A DNA stretch of 64,000 nucleotides from Synechocystis sp. PCC 6714 (GTDB lineage Bacteria; Cyanobacteriota; Cyanobacteriia; Cyanobacteriales; Microcystaceae): positions 682,001-746,000 of the forward strand of contig NZ_CP007542.1 of the NCBI RefSeq assembly GCF_000478825.2, written 5' to 3'. Positions 1 to 8,986 of this stretch are shown one piece after another. Position 1 is the stretch's first letter, and each line of letters starts with the position of its first letter. The translations under genes were made by a program, and so were the position numbers. The notes below the pieces were generated by a model. The model was not told the DNA's origin. It did not search any database and was given only the letters and a program-made list of their open reading frames with translations.

Positions 1-836
1 TCGACAAAAGCTTCCACATACAGTGCCGAAGTTGGTGCCCCCGGAAAGGGATCGACAATAATATGGCTTCCCTTAGTGCCACCAATTTTTCGTCCGTTAA
101 CGATACTAACGGGATTTCCCCCCTGCTGAGCTAGACCACAAACCCGGTCCACCCAGGGCCCAGCGGTGTTAATGACGATCGCCTGGGAACTATTAACGAT
201 AAATTTTTCTCCAGTCAGTTGATCTTGGCAATGGATGGCTGTGATCAAGTTATTGTCTTCTTTCTCCAAACCCTTCACCGCCACATAATTGAGCATGGTC
301 GCCCCAGCCGTTTGGGCCGATAGGGCCACTTCTAAAGCTAGGCGCTCCGCATATTCCACCTGGCCATCAAAATATTGGGCTCCTCCCTTTAAGCCTTTTT
401 TCTCCGCCGCTCGAAATAATTGCCGAAACTGTTGGGGCCTTAACATGCGATGGGAAGGCAAAGTTTTATCAAAACTGAGAATGTCGTAAAGAATCATGCC
501 CGCTTGAATTTCCCAATAGGTTCGGCTCGACCAGTCATAAATGGGGATAGTTAATTGCAAAGGTTGCACCAAATGAGGGGCGCTGTGGAGCAAGACTTCC
601 CGTTCCCGCAGAGATTCCCGCACCAGATTAAATTCAAAATATTCCAGATAGCGCAGGCCGCCATGGATTAAGCGGGTGGACCAACTGCTGGTGCCACTCG
701 CAAAATCATCCTTTTCAATCAGCAGGGTTTTTAGTCCCCTTAGGGCCCCATCCCGGGCCGTGCCAACCCCATTAATGCCTCCCCCAATCACAATTAGGTC
801 ATAGGCCGTATTTTGGATCTCTGGGAAATTACGCAT
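1..836 (-). CDS. glpD: Glycerol-3-phosphate dehydrogenase (FAD), N-terminal part, cut by window edge
   Basis: Oxidises sn-glycerol-3-phosphate to dihydroxyacetone phosphate, passing electrons to the membrane quinone pool. I translated the minus strand from an ATG at 836; the frame stays open to base 1, so only about 278 N-terminal residues are present. Near the start there is a dinucleotide-binding stretch LIVIGGGINGVG, followed by GTSSWSTRLIHGGLRYLE, both typical of GlpD/GlpA flavoproteins. It lies 172 bp downstream of ggpS on the same strand and near glpK, which fits recycling of glycerol released from glucosylglycerol. Family assignment is firm; the C-terminus is not visible. Confidence 0.93.
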   Translation of the reverse strand, partial: MRNFPEIQNTAYDLIVIGGGINGVGTARDGALRGLKTLLIEKDDFASGTSSWSTRLIHGGLRYLEYFEFNLVRESLREREVLLHSAPHLVQPLQLTIPIYDWSSRTYWEIQAGMILYDILSFDKTLPSHRMLRPQQFRQLFRAAEKKGLKGGAQYFDGQVEYAERLALEVALSAQTAGATMLNYVAVKGLEKEDNNLITAIHCQDQLTGEKFIVNSSQAIVINTAGPWVDRVCGLAQQGGNPVSIVNGRKIGGTKGSHIIVDPFPGAPTSALYVEAFV

Positions 837-968
837 GGTGGGTAATGCTCCAATGGCGAATAAATTAGGTTGGGGGTTGAGGAAAAATAGCTGTGAAAAA
901 GTCCCCTAAACTTTAACTCTGAGTGATTTTTTAGGGGGATAGGAATAGGTTTGCAAAGCCCCCTTGAA

Positions 969-993
969 CTCCCCACTATGGGGAGAATTTTTT
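969..993 (+). terminator. Hairpin with T-run in the ggpS-glpD gap
   Basis: A perfect 6-bp stem (CTCCCC at 969-974, GGGGAG at 980-985, loop ACTAT) is followed on the plus strand by AATTTTTTT. As a Rho-independent terminator it would act on plus-strand transcripts; on the minus strand it is only a stem-loop just after ggpS. A second possible stem (CCCCTAAA with TTTTAGGGG, about 902-941) lies next to it. The pair could modulate read-through from ggpS into glpD, but the orientation argues against a classical ggpS terminator. Confidence 0.4.
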
Positions 994-1008
994 CAGATTG
1001 ATATTTAT

Positions 1009-2508
1009 TTATGCTTGGGGCGGCTCCCCCAATACCACATCGGCGTAGGCTTCCCGCAGTAGGTGGTTAGCCCATTGCTGAACGTCATAACGTTTAATGG
1101 CGGCATACATTCTGCCCATACGTTTTTTCTGTTCTTCCCGATCCATAGCCAGGGCCTGATCAATAGATTCGTCCATGCGGCTAGAAGCGTAGGGATTGGT
1201 GAGCAACGCATCGGGTAGTTCCACCGCACAACCGGCAAATTCTGAGAGAATTAACACCCCTTCCTCGCCGTTTTTGGCCACTACATATTCCTTAGCCACT
1301 AGATTTAAGCCGTCCCGCAGGGGAGTAATCCAAGCAATGTCAGCGGCGCAGAATAGGGCAATAAGTTCTTCGTAGGCCAGGGGAGAGGTAAACAACTTCA
1401 CCGGAGTCCAGGACAGTTTGGCAAAGCGACCATTAATTTTTCCGGCTAACCGTTCAATTTCGTTTTGGGCGTTGCGGTAAATTCGCATACCTTCCGCTGC
1501 TTTTGCCACCGGCACCACCAAGCTAATTTTCCCCTGGAGTTCAGGACGACGCTCTAGTAAACGCTCGTAGCACATCAGCATTTCTTTCGTGCCTTTGACG
1601 TAGTCCACCCGACCAGCGGAGACAATTAACCTTTTACCGCCTAAGTCCTGTTTAATTTCAGCAATTTTTTCCTGCACATTTTCCTTCGCCACGATCGCCC
1701 GAATATTGGCCGGATTAGTGCCCACGGGGAAAGCATCAAGGTTAATTAGGCGATCGCCATAGCGCAGTTGGGTGGTGAGTTCTGGTTCCGCCAGGGCAGT
1801 GCCGTAGGGAGTGAAAGCTTGATCCACCGGCACCCGACGGGTAATTTCCACCGGCTTGAGACTGCGGGCCACTGCCACAAAATTTTCCACATAACGGGGG
1901 ATATGAAAACCACAGAGGTCACAGGCCAATAGACTTTCAACGATCGCCTCCCGCCAGGGCAAAATATTGAAAATATCCACGCTCGGAAAAGGAGTGTGAT
2001 GGAAAAAGGCAATTTTGGCTTTGGGTTTGAGCTGGCGGATATAGAGGGGCGCTAACCAGAGATTGTAATCATGGACCCAAAACAGAGCATCGTCATCGGC
2101 ATCTTCACAGGCCGCCGCGGCAAACATTTCATTAATTCGTTTGAAATTTTCCCAATCCGAAGAGTCGTAGGTGAACTGCCAGGGGAAGGAGTGGAGGATA
2201 GGCCAAAAAGCTTCCTTGGAGGTGATGTGGTAGAAATTTTTCACCTGCTCCGCCGTCAGGGGCACCCGCCGCACTGTACAACGATCGCCTAGGCCGTCAA
2301 TGGACATTTTTTCCTGGAAATCTTCCCTTTGCTTGGGGGAAACCTGCTTCCAAGCCACCCAGGTACTCTGTTCCGCATCGGCAAAAAAACTTTTCAGGGT
2401 AGGCAAAATCCCATTGGGACTCTTCTTCTCTCGATACACCGTTTTGCCATTTTCCCTGACTTCATCGTAGGGCTCACGGTGGTAGAGGATCACAAGGGAT
2501 GAATTCAT
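1009..2508 (-). CDS. ggpS: Glucosylglycerol-phosphate synthase
   Basis: Joins ADP-glucose to glycerol-3-phosphate to give glucosylglycerol phosphate, the committed step for the main osmolyte of salt-stressed Synechocystis. The protein is a GT20 (OtsA-like) glycosyltransferase. Visible family motifs are HDYNL at residues 146-150, FHHTPFPS at 169-176, the GRVDYVKG nucleotide-sugar region at 299-306 and LRDGLNLVAKEY at 398-409. I chose the ATG at 2508 (499 residues, the length I recall for the 6803 enzyme) over an upstream ATG six codons earlier. It is followed by glpD on the same strand and faces gghA and glpK across a long leader. Expression in 6803 is salt-induced; that is knowledge of the relative, not seen here. 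Confidence 0.95.
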   Translation of the reverse strand: MNSSLVILYHREPYDEVRENGKTVYREKKSPNGILPTLKSFFADAEQSTWVAWKQVSPKQREDFQEKMSIDGLGDRCTVRRVPLTAEQVKNFYHITSKEAFWPILHSFPWQFTYDSSDWENFKRINEMFAAAACEDADDDALFWVHDYNLWLAPLYIRQLKPKAKIAFFHHTPFPSVDIFNILPWREAIVESLLACDLCGFHIPRYVENFVAVARSLKPVEITRRVPVDQAFTPYGTALAEPELTTQLRYGDRLINLDAFPVGTNPANIRAIVAKENVQEKIAEIKQDLGGKRLIVSAGRVDYVKGTKEMLMCYERLLERRPELQGKISLVVPVAKAAEGMRIYRNAQNEIERLAGKINGRFAKLSWTPVKLFTSPLAYEELIALFCAADIAWITPLRDGLNLVAKEYVVAKNGEEGVLILSEFAGCAVELPDALLTNPYASSRMDESIDQALAMDREEQKKRMGRMYAAIKRYDVQQWANHLLREAYADVVLGEPPQA

Positions 2509-3297
2509 AAAATCAGCGGTCTCCAAAAGAAAGAATCAAACAAAGTAACTATTGGGCGTGTCTAGTACGGCTAACGTACCCGACTTCCCGGAACCCAAGT
2601 TAATTCCCGCCGGGGCAATTTAGTACGTTGAATAAAACTTTTCACCGCTAATATCGGTACAGAAAAATTGATTACGTCCTGGGCGAGTCCATAGACATCG
2701 CGTTCCCCCGTGGGGACAATTACGGTGACGGCCCATAAATCTTTGTTAAAGATTACTTAACCAGTCAGTAAAATGCCGTAACACTAATCACCTTTCTCCC
2801 CTGGTCCCGTGGGGAATAGCAACGGCAACCTGCCAATCTTTGGCTTTTGGTGAGCCGTAACCAAACCAGAGAAAAAGTAGTTACTTGTTAAGTATAGTAA
2901 CAGAAAAAGCTTTTCTGGCAAGATTTCTACTTCTGAGGCTGGGAGCATCACCTGGGAAATTCTCCATTGATTGCGGTAAATTCTATTTTTTTTGTTAACC
3001 TTAAAACTATTGGTATGGGCAGGGTGAATTAATTTTTTCCTATTGCTTGATCGCATTTTCCTGTCTTTTTGACTCCCATTTAGCCAAGATGACTTTTATA
3101 GTTTTGTTATGGAGTTTTGATAACATTGAGCTTTATCCCCGATGATCACCTGGCTGAGAACAATAAACATTCTGAACTAATTTGCCCAGGGTCTATCCCG
3201 GGATTGCCAGTGATTTTACCCCCATAGATAGGGAATGGTGGCGCTGAAGATCCTTCTGCCCTAGCAAATTCGGCTTGTTTTGAGCTTATTTTTGAGT
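2509..3297. promoter_or_regulatory. Divergent control region between ggpS and gghA
   Basis: This 789-bp gap separates the osmolyte-synthesis gene (minus) from the hydrolase gene (plus) and must hold both promoters. Besides the small minus-strand ORF it contains two similar blocks about 98 bp apart, near 2707 and 2805, each beginning CCCGTGGGGA and continuing into an ACGGYRACSG-like stretch. No promoter boxes can be assigned with confidence by eye. Confidence 0.5.
2784..3056 (-). CDS. Small ORF upstream of ggpS, possible GgpR-type regulator
   Basis: A 90-codon open frame on the ggpS strand ends about 275 bp before the ggpS start. The product is basic at its N-terminus, with a hydrophobic LFLLLYLTSNYFF stretch and no domain I recognise; an internal ATG would give about 54 residues. 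In Synechocystis 6803 a small ORF called ggpR overlaps the ggpS promoter region and encodes a protein that represses ggpS. Position and strand match, but I could not compare the sequences, so the identity is inference. It may also be a chance ORF in a long leader. Confidence 0.35.
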   Translation of the reverse strand: MRSSNRKKLIHPAHTNSFKVNKKNRIYRNQWRISQVMLPASEVEILPEKLFLLLYLTSNYFFSGLVTAHQKPKIGRLPLLFPTGPGEKGD

Positions 3298-5982
3298 ATG
3301 AAAGAATTAAATCGTATCCATCTTGTCGAAGAAGAAACAGAAAAACTAATGGCTTGGTCCCGCAGAGTCACGGAATCGCCGGAGAACTTTTTCCAAGCGG
3401 CCCGGGAAGTGGTGAAAAAATTGGGGGCCCATTACCGGGATGACGGTCTGACCCAGGTGGGATTTTGGGTGCCTCGGTTAGCGGGGGAAGGGGCTTTTAC
3501 TGAAAAGTTAATTTACCTAGAAGTGTTTACGCCCCTGGGGGAAATCGATTTCCAAGCGCCGGAACAGACTGGCTTGTTTCGTTGGGAAAGGATTGAATTG
3601 CCGCAACAGGGGGAATTTGTTTGGGCGGTGCTGTCGGGGATGCAACCTGGCACTAGGGATCAAGCCGGTTCTTTCTATTGGTTGCGCTATTACGACTCCA
3701 TTTTGTCCAACACGTTGGTCATCCGCGACCCGCTGGCCTATTCCCTGCCCTACGGCATTTTTGCCCCAGCAGAATTGTACGATCTGGAAAAAATACAGAG
3801 GGAACGGGCGGATTTAGATTATCTGCGGCGATCGGCCGCTTTGAACCGTTGCCAGGAAAATCCCGAAAATGTGTTTGATCCCGACCAACTCCAAGCCCAA
3901 CGGGCGGCGGTGCTCAATCCAGCCATTCCCGTAGATCAAAATTTACATCCCGATGAATACAGTGAGACGGCCATTTGTCGGGTGGGGGCTGTTGGCAATA
4001 TTTTACAAATCCATGTCAATACCGCTTCCCCCGAAGGCACCTTAGCGGGGTTAACCAAAATATACCAACGGTTGGGGGAAAAACTTGTCCGGGAAGAACC
4101 CCTCAATGATGCGGAGTATAACTATTTGGGCTACGACGCCATCCAACTGTTGCCCATTGAACCCACCATCGAGTATCGTCTGGAGGATTTTAACCAAGAC
4201 CACGAATTTTTCTCCATTGCCGGGGAAGAGATTGAAGAGATAGAGGTGGAGGAGGGAGCCGTGGTGGTGGAAGAGAAAATCAAAGTTACCCTCCGCAAGC
4301 CCAATACCCAAAATTGGGGCTATGATGTACCGATCCTAGGTTCTGGGGCCACTAACCCCGCTGTGTTGGGGACTCTGCGCCCCGATGAATTGGTGGATTT
4401 CATTGCCACGTTACACAATTTTCCCGGTGGCCCCATCCAGATAATTTACGATTTGGTCTATGGCCATGCCGATAATCAGGCGCTGGAATTGCTCAATCGA
4501 CAGTACTTTAAAGGCCCTAACATGTATGGCCAGGATTTAAACCACCAGTTGCCCATTGTTCGGGCAATTTTGTTGGAAATGCAACGGCGCAAAATTAACA
4601 CTGGGGCCGACGGTATTCGGGTGGATGGGGGTCAGGATTTTCGCTTTTTTAATCCCCTGTCTGGGCGGGTGGAACAGGATGATGCTTACCTGTTGGCTAT
4701 GAGCGATGTGGTGCAGGAAATCCAAGGCCGTAAAAGGTTACTGTTCACCATTTTTGAAGATGGCCGTCCCTGGCCCGAGGAAGGTTGGGAAGAAAAATCC
4801 ACCTACCGGGAGTTAATTGAACTGCGGCCGGAATCCTACCAATGGGGACCACTAATTTTTGCCCATAACACCCCTTCCCTCAAGGGTTTTTGGCAACGGA
4901 AATGGGAACGGGTTTGTGAAGTGATGTACAAAGGCGATCGATGGATCACCGGCTGTGGCAACCACGATACGGTGCGCCGGGGCAACCAAATTGACCATCA
5001 TAATGCGGAAATTAACTGGAATTTGGGCCAAACCTTACCGGAAGTGTTGCACAATGCCTACGACAATCCGGCGACGTTGCTGTGGGTCTATGGCTTTTGT
5101 CCAGGGCTACCGATGGACTTTTTAAATGCCATGATGCATAGTCCTTGGGGCTTTTTCCGCAATACCGACGAACGCTATGGGGTCAAAGTGGCTTTTGAAG
5201 AAGCGGGCTTTCTCGATTGGCAAATTTCCCCGGAGCTATACCAACATCCCCAACTATTTCCCCAACTGAAAGCTTTGGGTTTTGGCAATTTGGAGCTGTT
5301 GCAACGGTTTATGAAGGCGGTGGGGGATGCCATGGTCAAAAAGGATTTTCAGTTGGAAGCGGTGGCCAAGGCCTGTCGCCATTGTTTGGGCTATGAACCG
5401 GAGGAAGACGGGGAAACGGCGGCCTGTGACCTAGATTTGCTCAGTCAGTTCAAGCATGCGGAACAACCGGAATTTGTCACCCGTTTGGATGTGCCCAAGT
5501 TAAAAAAATTTGCCCGGGCTTTTATGGAGGATGGCCACGAAGCTTGCCGGGTTTCCTACTACTTTGACCAAGTGAACCCGGAACGGAGTCGTTTCAATTG
5601 GGCGTTACGCAATTATCGCCGCCAAAATCCCTGGTTACGCCATAATCTCCAGGACGGCGATCGCTTTAACCGGATTCAGGAAAATGGCCATACTCTCTTT
5701 TACGGGCTACGTACCAATCCAGAAACGGCGAATAATGCAGATCCTGACAAAGTAGTCATGGTGACCCATATGGAGGGAGAACCGGCGATTGTTACTTTGG
5801 GGGACTGGTTGCAACTGGATCTACAGGAATGGGAAGTGGCGATCGCCACCCCGGGGGTGAATGTGGATTCCACAGCAGATTCGTTGCGGGTGTTTGAGTT
5901 GCGGGACGGCCAGGGTTTGATTTTACGTAACAGTCGTTCCCAGGGGAATCCTAGGAAAAATGGGAAAGAAATATCTGATTAA
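3298..5982 (+). CDS. gghA: Glucosylglycerol hydrolase, GH13-like
   Basis: Likely splits glucosylglycerol into glucose and glycerol when salt stress ends; the homologous Slr1670 of Synechocystis 6803 was shown to be needed for this. The protein is about 894 residues and has alpha-amylase-type signatures: GADGIRVDGGQDF (region II, with the likely nucleophile Asp) and CGNHDTVRRG (region IV NHD). I chose ATG 3298; an in-frame TTG at 3280 would add six residues and neither has a strong ribosome site. glpK follows after 44 bp, so released glycerol could be phosphorylated by the product of the same transcript. Confidence 0.88.
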   Translation: MKELNRIHLVEEETEKLMAWSRRVTESPENFFQAAREVVKKLGAHYRDDGLTQVGFWVPRLAGEGAFTEKLIYLEVFTPLGEIDFQAPEQTGLFRWERIELPQQGEFVWAVLSGMQPGTRDQAGSFYWLRYYDSILSNTLVIRDPLAYSLPYGIFAPAELYDLEKIQRERADLDYLRRSAALNRCQENPENVFDPDQLQAQRAAVLNPAIPVDQNLHPDEYSETAICRVGAVGNILQIHVNTASPEGTLAGLTKIYQRLGEKLVREEPLNDAEYNYLGYDAIQLLPIEPTIEYRLEDFNQDHEFFSIAGEEIEEIEVEEGAVVVEEKIKVTLRKPNTQNWGYDVPILGSGATNPAVLGTLRPDELVDFIATLHNFPGGPIQIIYDLVYGHADNQALELLNRQYFKGPNMYGQDLNHQLPIVRAILLEMQRRKINTGADGIRVDGGQDFRFFNPLSGRVEQDDAYLLAMSDVVQEIQGRKRLLFTIFEDGRPWPEEGWEEKSTYRELIELRPESYQWGPLIFAHNTPSLKGFWQRKWERVCEVMYKGDRWITGCGNHDTVRRGNQIDHHNAEINWNLGQTLPEVLHNAYDNPATLLWVYGFCPGLPMDFLNAMMHSPWGFFRNTDERYGVKVAFEEAGFLDWQISPELYQHPQLFPQLKALGFGNLELLQRFMKAVGDAMVKKDFQLEAVAKACRHCLGYEPEEDGETAACDLDLLSQFKHAEQPEFVTRLDVPKLKKFARAFMEDGHEACRVSYYFDQVNPERSRFNWALRNYRRQNPWLRHNLQDGDRFNRIQENGHTLFYGLRTNPETANNADPDKVVMVTHMEGEPAIVTLGDWLQLDLQEWEVAIATPGVNVDSTADSLRVFELRDGQGLILRNSRSQGNPRKNGKEISD

Positions 5983-6026
5983 TATTTGTTTTTTATTTAT
6001 TGCAATAATTTTGGGGAGACATTTTC

Positions 6027-7553
6027 ATGACAGCCAAGCAAAATCAGTATGTGATGGCCCTGGATTTGGGCACCACAGGCAATCGAGCCATTTTGTTTGA
6101 CTACGAGGGCAACATTGCGGGACAAGTTTACAAAGAGTTAACCCAGTTTTATCCCAAGGCCGGTTGGGTGGAACATGATGCCCTGGAAATCTGGCAGGAT
6201 ACTAAAACTGCGATGCAGGAGGTGGTGCAAAAAAACGCTATCCAACCGCAACAAATTGTGGCGATCGGCCTCACTGTCCAGCGGGAAACTTGCTTACTGT
6301 GGGATAAAACCACCGGCCAGCCCCTCCACCCGGCGATCGTTTGGCAGGACCGGCGCACCGCCCATTTTTGCCGAGCATTGGAGGCTAAGGGGTATGTAGA
6401 AGAAATCTATGACCGCACGGGCCTTGTGTTGGATGCCTATTTTTCGGCCACCAAGCTCCATTGGCTGTTGGATTGGGTCAAGCAGAACCGGGCAATCGAT
6501 CCGGCCAACCTATTGGCGGGCACCGTTGATAGCTGGGCTCTCTGGAATTTAACCGGCGGCAAAGTCCACCGCACGGACCACAGTAATGCTAGCCGTACCA
6601 TGGTGCTCAATTTGCACAGTTTGACTTGGGACGAAAAATTGTTAGATCTGTTTGGTATTCCCGCCCACATCATGCCGGAGGTTCAACCTAGTTTGAGCTA
6701 CTTCGGCGTGACTGACCCAGAAATTCTGGGGGTAGAAATTCCCATTACCGCCATTTTCGGTGACCAACAGGCGGCCCTCTATGCCCACGGCTGCGATCGC
6801 CCGGGGCTACTGAAATGCACCTACGGCACAGGGGCCTTTTTAGTGGCTAATACGGGCTCAAAAGTTACCCGTTCTCAGCATCGCTTACTTTCCACCGTGG
6901 CCTGGACCCAAACCAACTCCGATCAAAGCTTAAAAACTGACTACGCTTTGGAAGGAAGTATGTTCACCGCTGGCTCCTGTGTGCGATGGCTCCGGGATAA
7001 GTTGGGATTAATCGATTCAGCCAAGGGCAGTGAAACCCTTGCTCGCAGTGTGGATAGTAATGGCGGGGTTTACTTTGTGCCAGCCCTGAGTGGTTTGGGG
7101 GCTCCCCATTGGGACATGAATGCCTGTGGCGCTTTTTTCGGCCTCACCGGCGGCGTGACCAAAGCTCATCTAGTACGTTCTGTCCTAGAGGCGATCGCCT
7201 TCCAAGCCAGGGAAGTGGTGGAGGCCATTAACCAAGATAGCCCCGCTCCCATTCGACAGCTGAAAGTAGATGGAGGAGCCTGTAACAACGACTTTTTGAT
7301 GCAATGCCAAGCAGACGTTTTAGGCATTCCGGTGGAGCGCCCGGTGGTGTTGGATGCCACTGCCCAGGGGGCCGCTTTTGGGGCCGGGCTAACGGTGGGT
7401 TTCTGGCAAGATTACCGGGCTTTAGTGGAAAATCGGGTCATTGACCGAGTATTCGAGCCCGGGGAAAGCTCCTCCAGCGCCCAGGCTAATTTTTCCGTTT
7501 GGCAGGGGGCTGTTGGTCGAGCGAAAAATTGGGTCGAGTCGGCGGCGGAGTAG
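6027..7553 (+). CDS. glpK: Glycerol kinase
   Basis: Phosphorylates glycerol to glycerol-3-phosphate with ATP. The 508-residue protein has FGGY-kinase features: the N-terminal phosphate loop LDLGTTGNRAILFD (most GlpK have DQGTTSSR, a mild deviation), WQDRRTA, the central FGDQQAALYAHGC, GLGAPHWDMNACGAFFGLT and KVDGGACNNDFLMQCQADVL near the C-terminus. It follows gghA by 44 bp and probably shares its transcript. Together with glpD and ggpS it closes a glycerol/glycerol-3-phosphate cycle around glucosylglycerol. Confidence 0.95.
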   Translation: MTAKQNQYVMALDLGTTGNRAILFDYEGNIAGQVYKELTQFYPKAGWVEHDALEIWQDTKTAMQEVVQKNAIQPQQIVAIGLTVQRETCLLWDKTTGQPLHPAIVWQDRRTAHFCRALEAKGYVEEIYDRTGLVLDAYFSATKLHWLLDWVKQNRAIDPANLLAGTVDSWALWNLTGGKVHRTDHSNASRTMVLNLHSLTWDEKLLDLFGIPAHIMPEVQPSLSYFGVTDPEILGVEIPITAIFGDQQAALYAHGCDRPGLLKCTYGTGAFLVANTGSKVTRSQHRLLSTVAWTQTNSDQSLKTDYALEGSMFTAGSCVRWLRDKLGLIDSAKGSETLARSVDSNGGVYFVPALSGLGAPHWDMNACGAFFGLTGGVTKAHLVRSVLEAIAFQAREVVEAINQDSPAPIRQLKVDGGACNNDFLMQCQADVLGIPVERPVVLDATAQGAAFGAGLTVGFWQDYRALVENRVIDRVFEPGESSSSAQANFSVWQGAVGRAKNWVESAAE

Positions 7554-7627
7554 GTTTTTTTCAGCCATGGACTGCGGGAAGATAAGCTTAATTCATTGCC
7601 CATTGCCACCCATGCCCGTTTACAAAG

Positions 7628-8452
7628 GTGCACCCATTGCCCAGTGACATTGCCCCCATCACCAGTACCCAAAACCCCCTGGTTAAAAAATTGCGGCAAC
7701 TGCACCAAACCAAGGGACGCAAACAACAGGGCCAGCTTTTGCTGGAAGGAACCCATTTGGTGGAAGTGGCCCTAGCCCAGGGCAAACGCTTTAACCATGG
7801 CTGTTTCACCGCAGTGTGGCAGGAAAAAAATCCCGCCCTAGTCGATCGCCTAGTGGCCCAGTCCGCCCAAAGCTATTTGGTCAGTGGGGAAGTTTTAGCA
7901 AAAATGGCCAGTACCGTTAACCCCGACGGCGTGGTAGCCACCTTGGCTATGGATCAATTTTGGCGATCGCCTCCCCCCAATCCTCAGTTGGGCTTGGTGC
8001 TGGAACATCTACAGGATCCAGGTAACCTGGGCACCATTCTGAGAACCGCCGCCGCCACTGGAGTAGAAGGGATTTGGTTAACCGCTGACTGTGCTGATCC
8101 CACCAGCCCGAAGGTTCTACGCTCATCCGCCGGCAGTAGCTTGCTTTTGCCCCAGCAACAACTGGAATCTTTGCCGCCATTGTTGGAAAAATTCCAAGCC
8201 CAGGGACTGCAACTGATTGCCACCGTGCCCCAGGGCTCCCAAACCCTCTGGGAAATTGATTTTCAGCGGCCCACTATAGTAATTTTTGGCAGTGAAGGCC
8301 AAGGGCTCAGCGCTCCAGTGCTGGCAATGACTACCCATCAAGTGGCCATTCCCCAGGCCCCGGCAGTGGAATCCCTCAACGTGGCGATCGCCGTGGGGGT
8401 AATGCTCTACGAAGCGAGGCGACAACAATGGTCGGTGTCAACACCAGGATAA
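7628..8452 (+). CDS. SpoU/TrmH-family RNA 2'-O-methyltransferase
   Basis: Predicted S-adenosylmethionine-dependent ribose methyltransferase acting on rRNA or tRNA; the exact nucleotide cannot be read from sequence. The 274-residue protein has an N-terminal substrate-binding part (LLLEGTHLVEVAL) and the knotted SPOUT domain with its three signatures: LEHLQDPGNLGTILRTA, IVIFGSEGQGLS and ESLNVAIAVGVMLYE. Translation seems to start at GTG 7628; the neighbouring glpK ends 75 bp upstream, so read-through is possible. Confidence 0.9.
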   Translation: MHPLPSDIAPITSTQNPLVKKLRQLHQTKGRKQQGQLLLEGTHLVEVALAQGKRFNHGCFTAVWQEKNPALVDRLVAQSAQSYLVSGEVLAKMASTVNPDGVVATLAMDQFWRSPPPNPQLGLVLEHLQDPGNLGTILRTAAATGVEGIWLTADCADPTSPKVLRSSAGSSLLLPQQQLESLPPLLEKFQAQGLQLIATVPQGSQTLWEIDFQRPTIVIFGSEGQGLSAPVLAMTTHQVAIPQAPAVESLNVAIAVGVMLYEARRQQWSVSTPG

Positions 8453-8557
8453 GTTCGGTTCTTTGCCCTCCGATTTTTTCCTGAAATTGTTACAGTGTGT
8501 GTATCCCATCGGGATCAATCCCAAATCGAGTTCCATTACTAGAAGAGGAGATTCACC

Positions 8558-8914
8558 GTGACCCATGAACCCCAACGTCCCCAACCACTATTCGCCGGCA
8601 ATGAAGCCCCAGGCAAAGATAGTTTGTGGACCTATGTTCAAGAATTAAGCCCTGAAACCATCGCTCAACTGTCCCGCCCCGATTCCCAGGAAGTGTTTCA
8701 GGTAATGGAGCGCAACATTATCGGTCTGTTGGGAAATTTACCCTCGGAGCACTTTGGGGTAACCATCAGCACCAGCCGGGAAAATTTAGGCCGTCTTTTA
8801 GCTTCCGCCATGATGAGTGGTTATTTCCTCCGCAACGCCGAGCAACGGTTGGGCTTTGAACAGGCTTTTAAAAGTGCCGGCAACAGCAATGACGGGGGCA
8901 ATCCATTTAGCTAA
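8558..8914 (+). CDS. Conserved cyanobacterial protein, DUF760-like
   Basis: A 118-residue soluble protein of unknown role. It has the pattern SLWTYVQELSPETIAQLSRP, then VFQVMERNIIGLLGNLPSEHFGVTI and a final helix with MMSGYFLRNAEQR, which I associate with the DUF760 family of cyanobacteria and plastids. The start is GTG 8558, set by a strong AGAGGAG ribosome site ending at 8550. It converges with the TPR gene 72 bp downstream. Confidence 0.75.
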   Translation: MTHEPQRPQPLFAGNEAPGKDSLWTYVQELSPETIAQLSRPDSQEVFQVMERNIIGLLGNLPSEHFGVTISTSRENLGRLLASAMMSGYFLRNAEQRLGFEQAFKSAGNSNDGGNPFS

Positions 8915-8986
8915 AATTGGGCTAACCGGAACGAAAAGCAAACGCCCCGAAGCCTAGGATTTTTGACCTTGCCTCACAACTGAATC

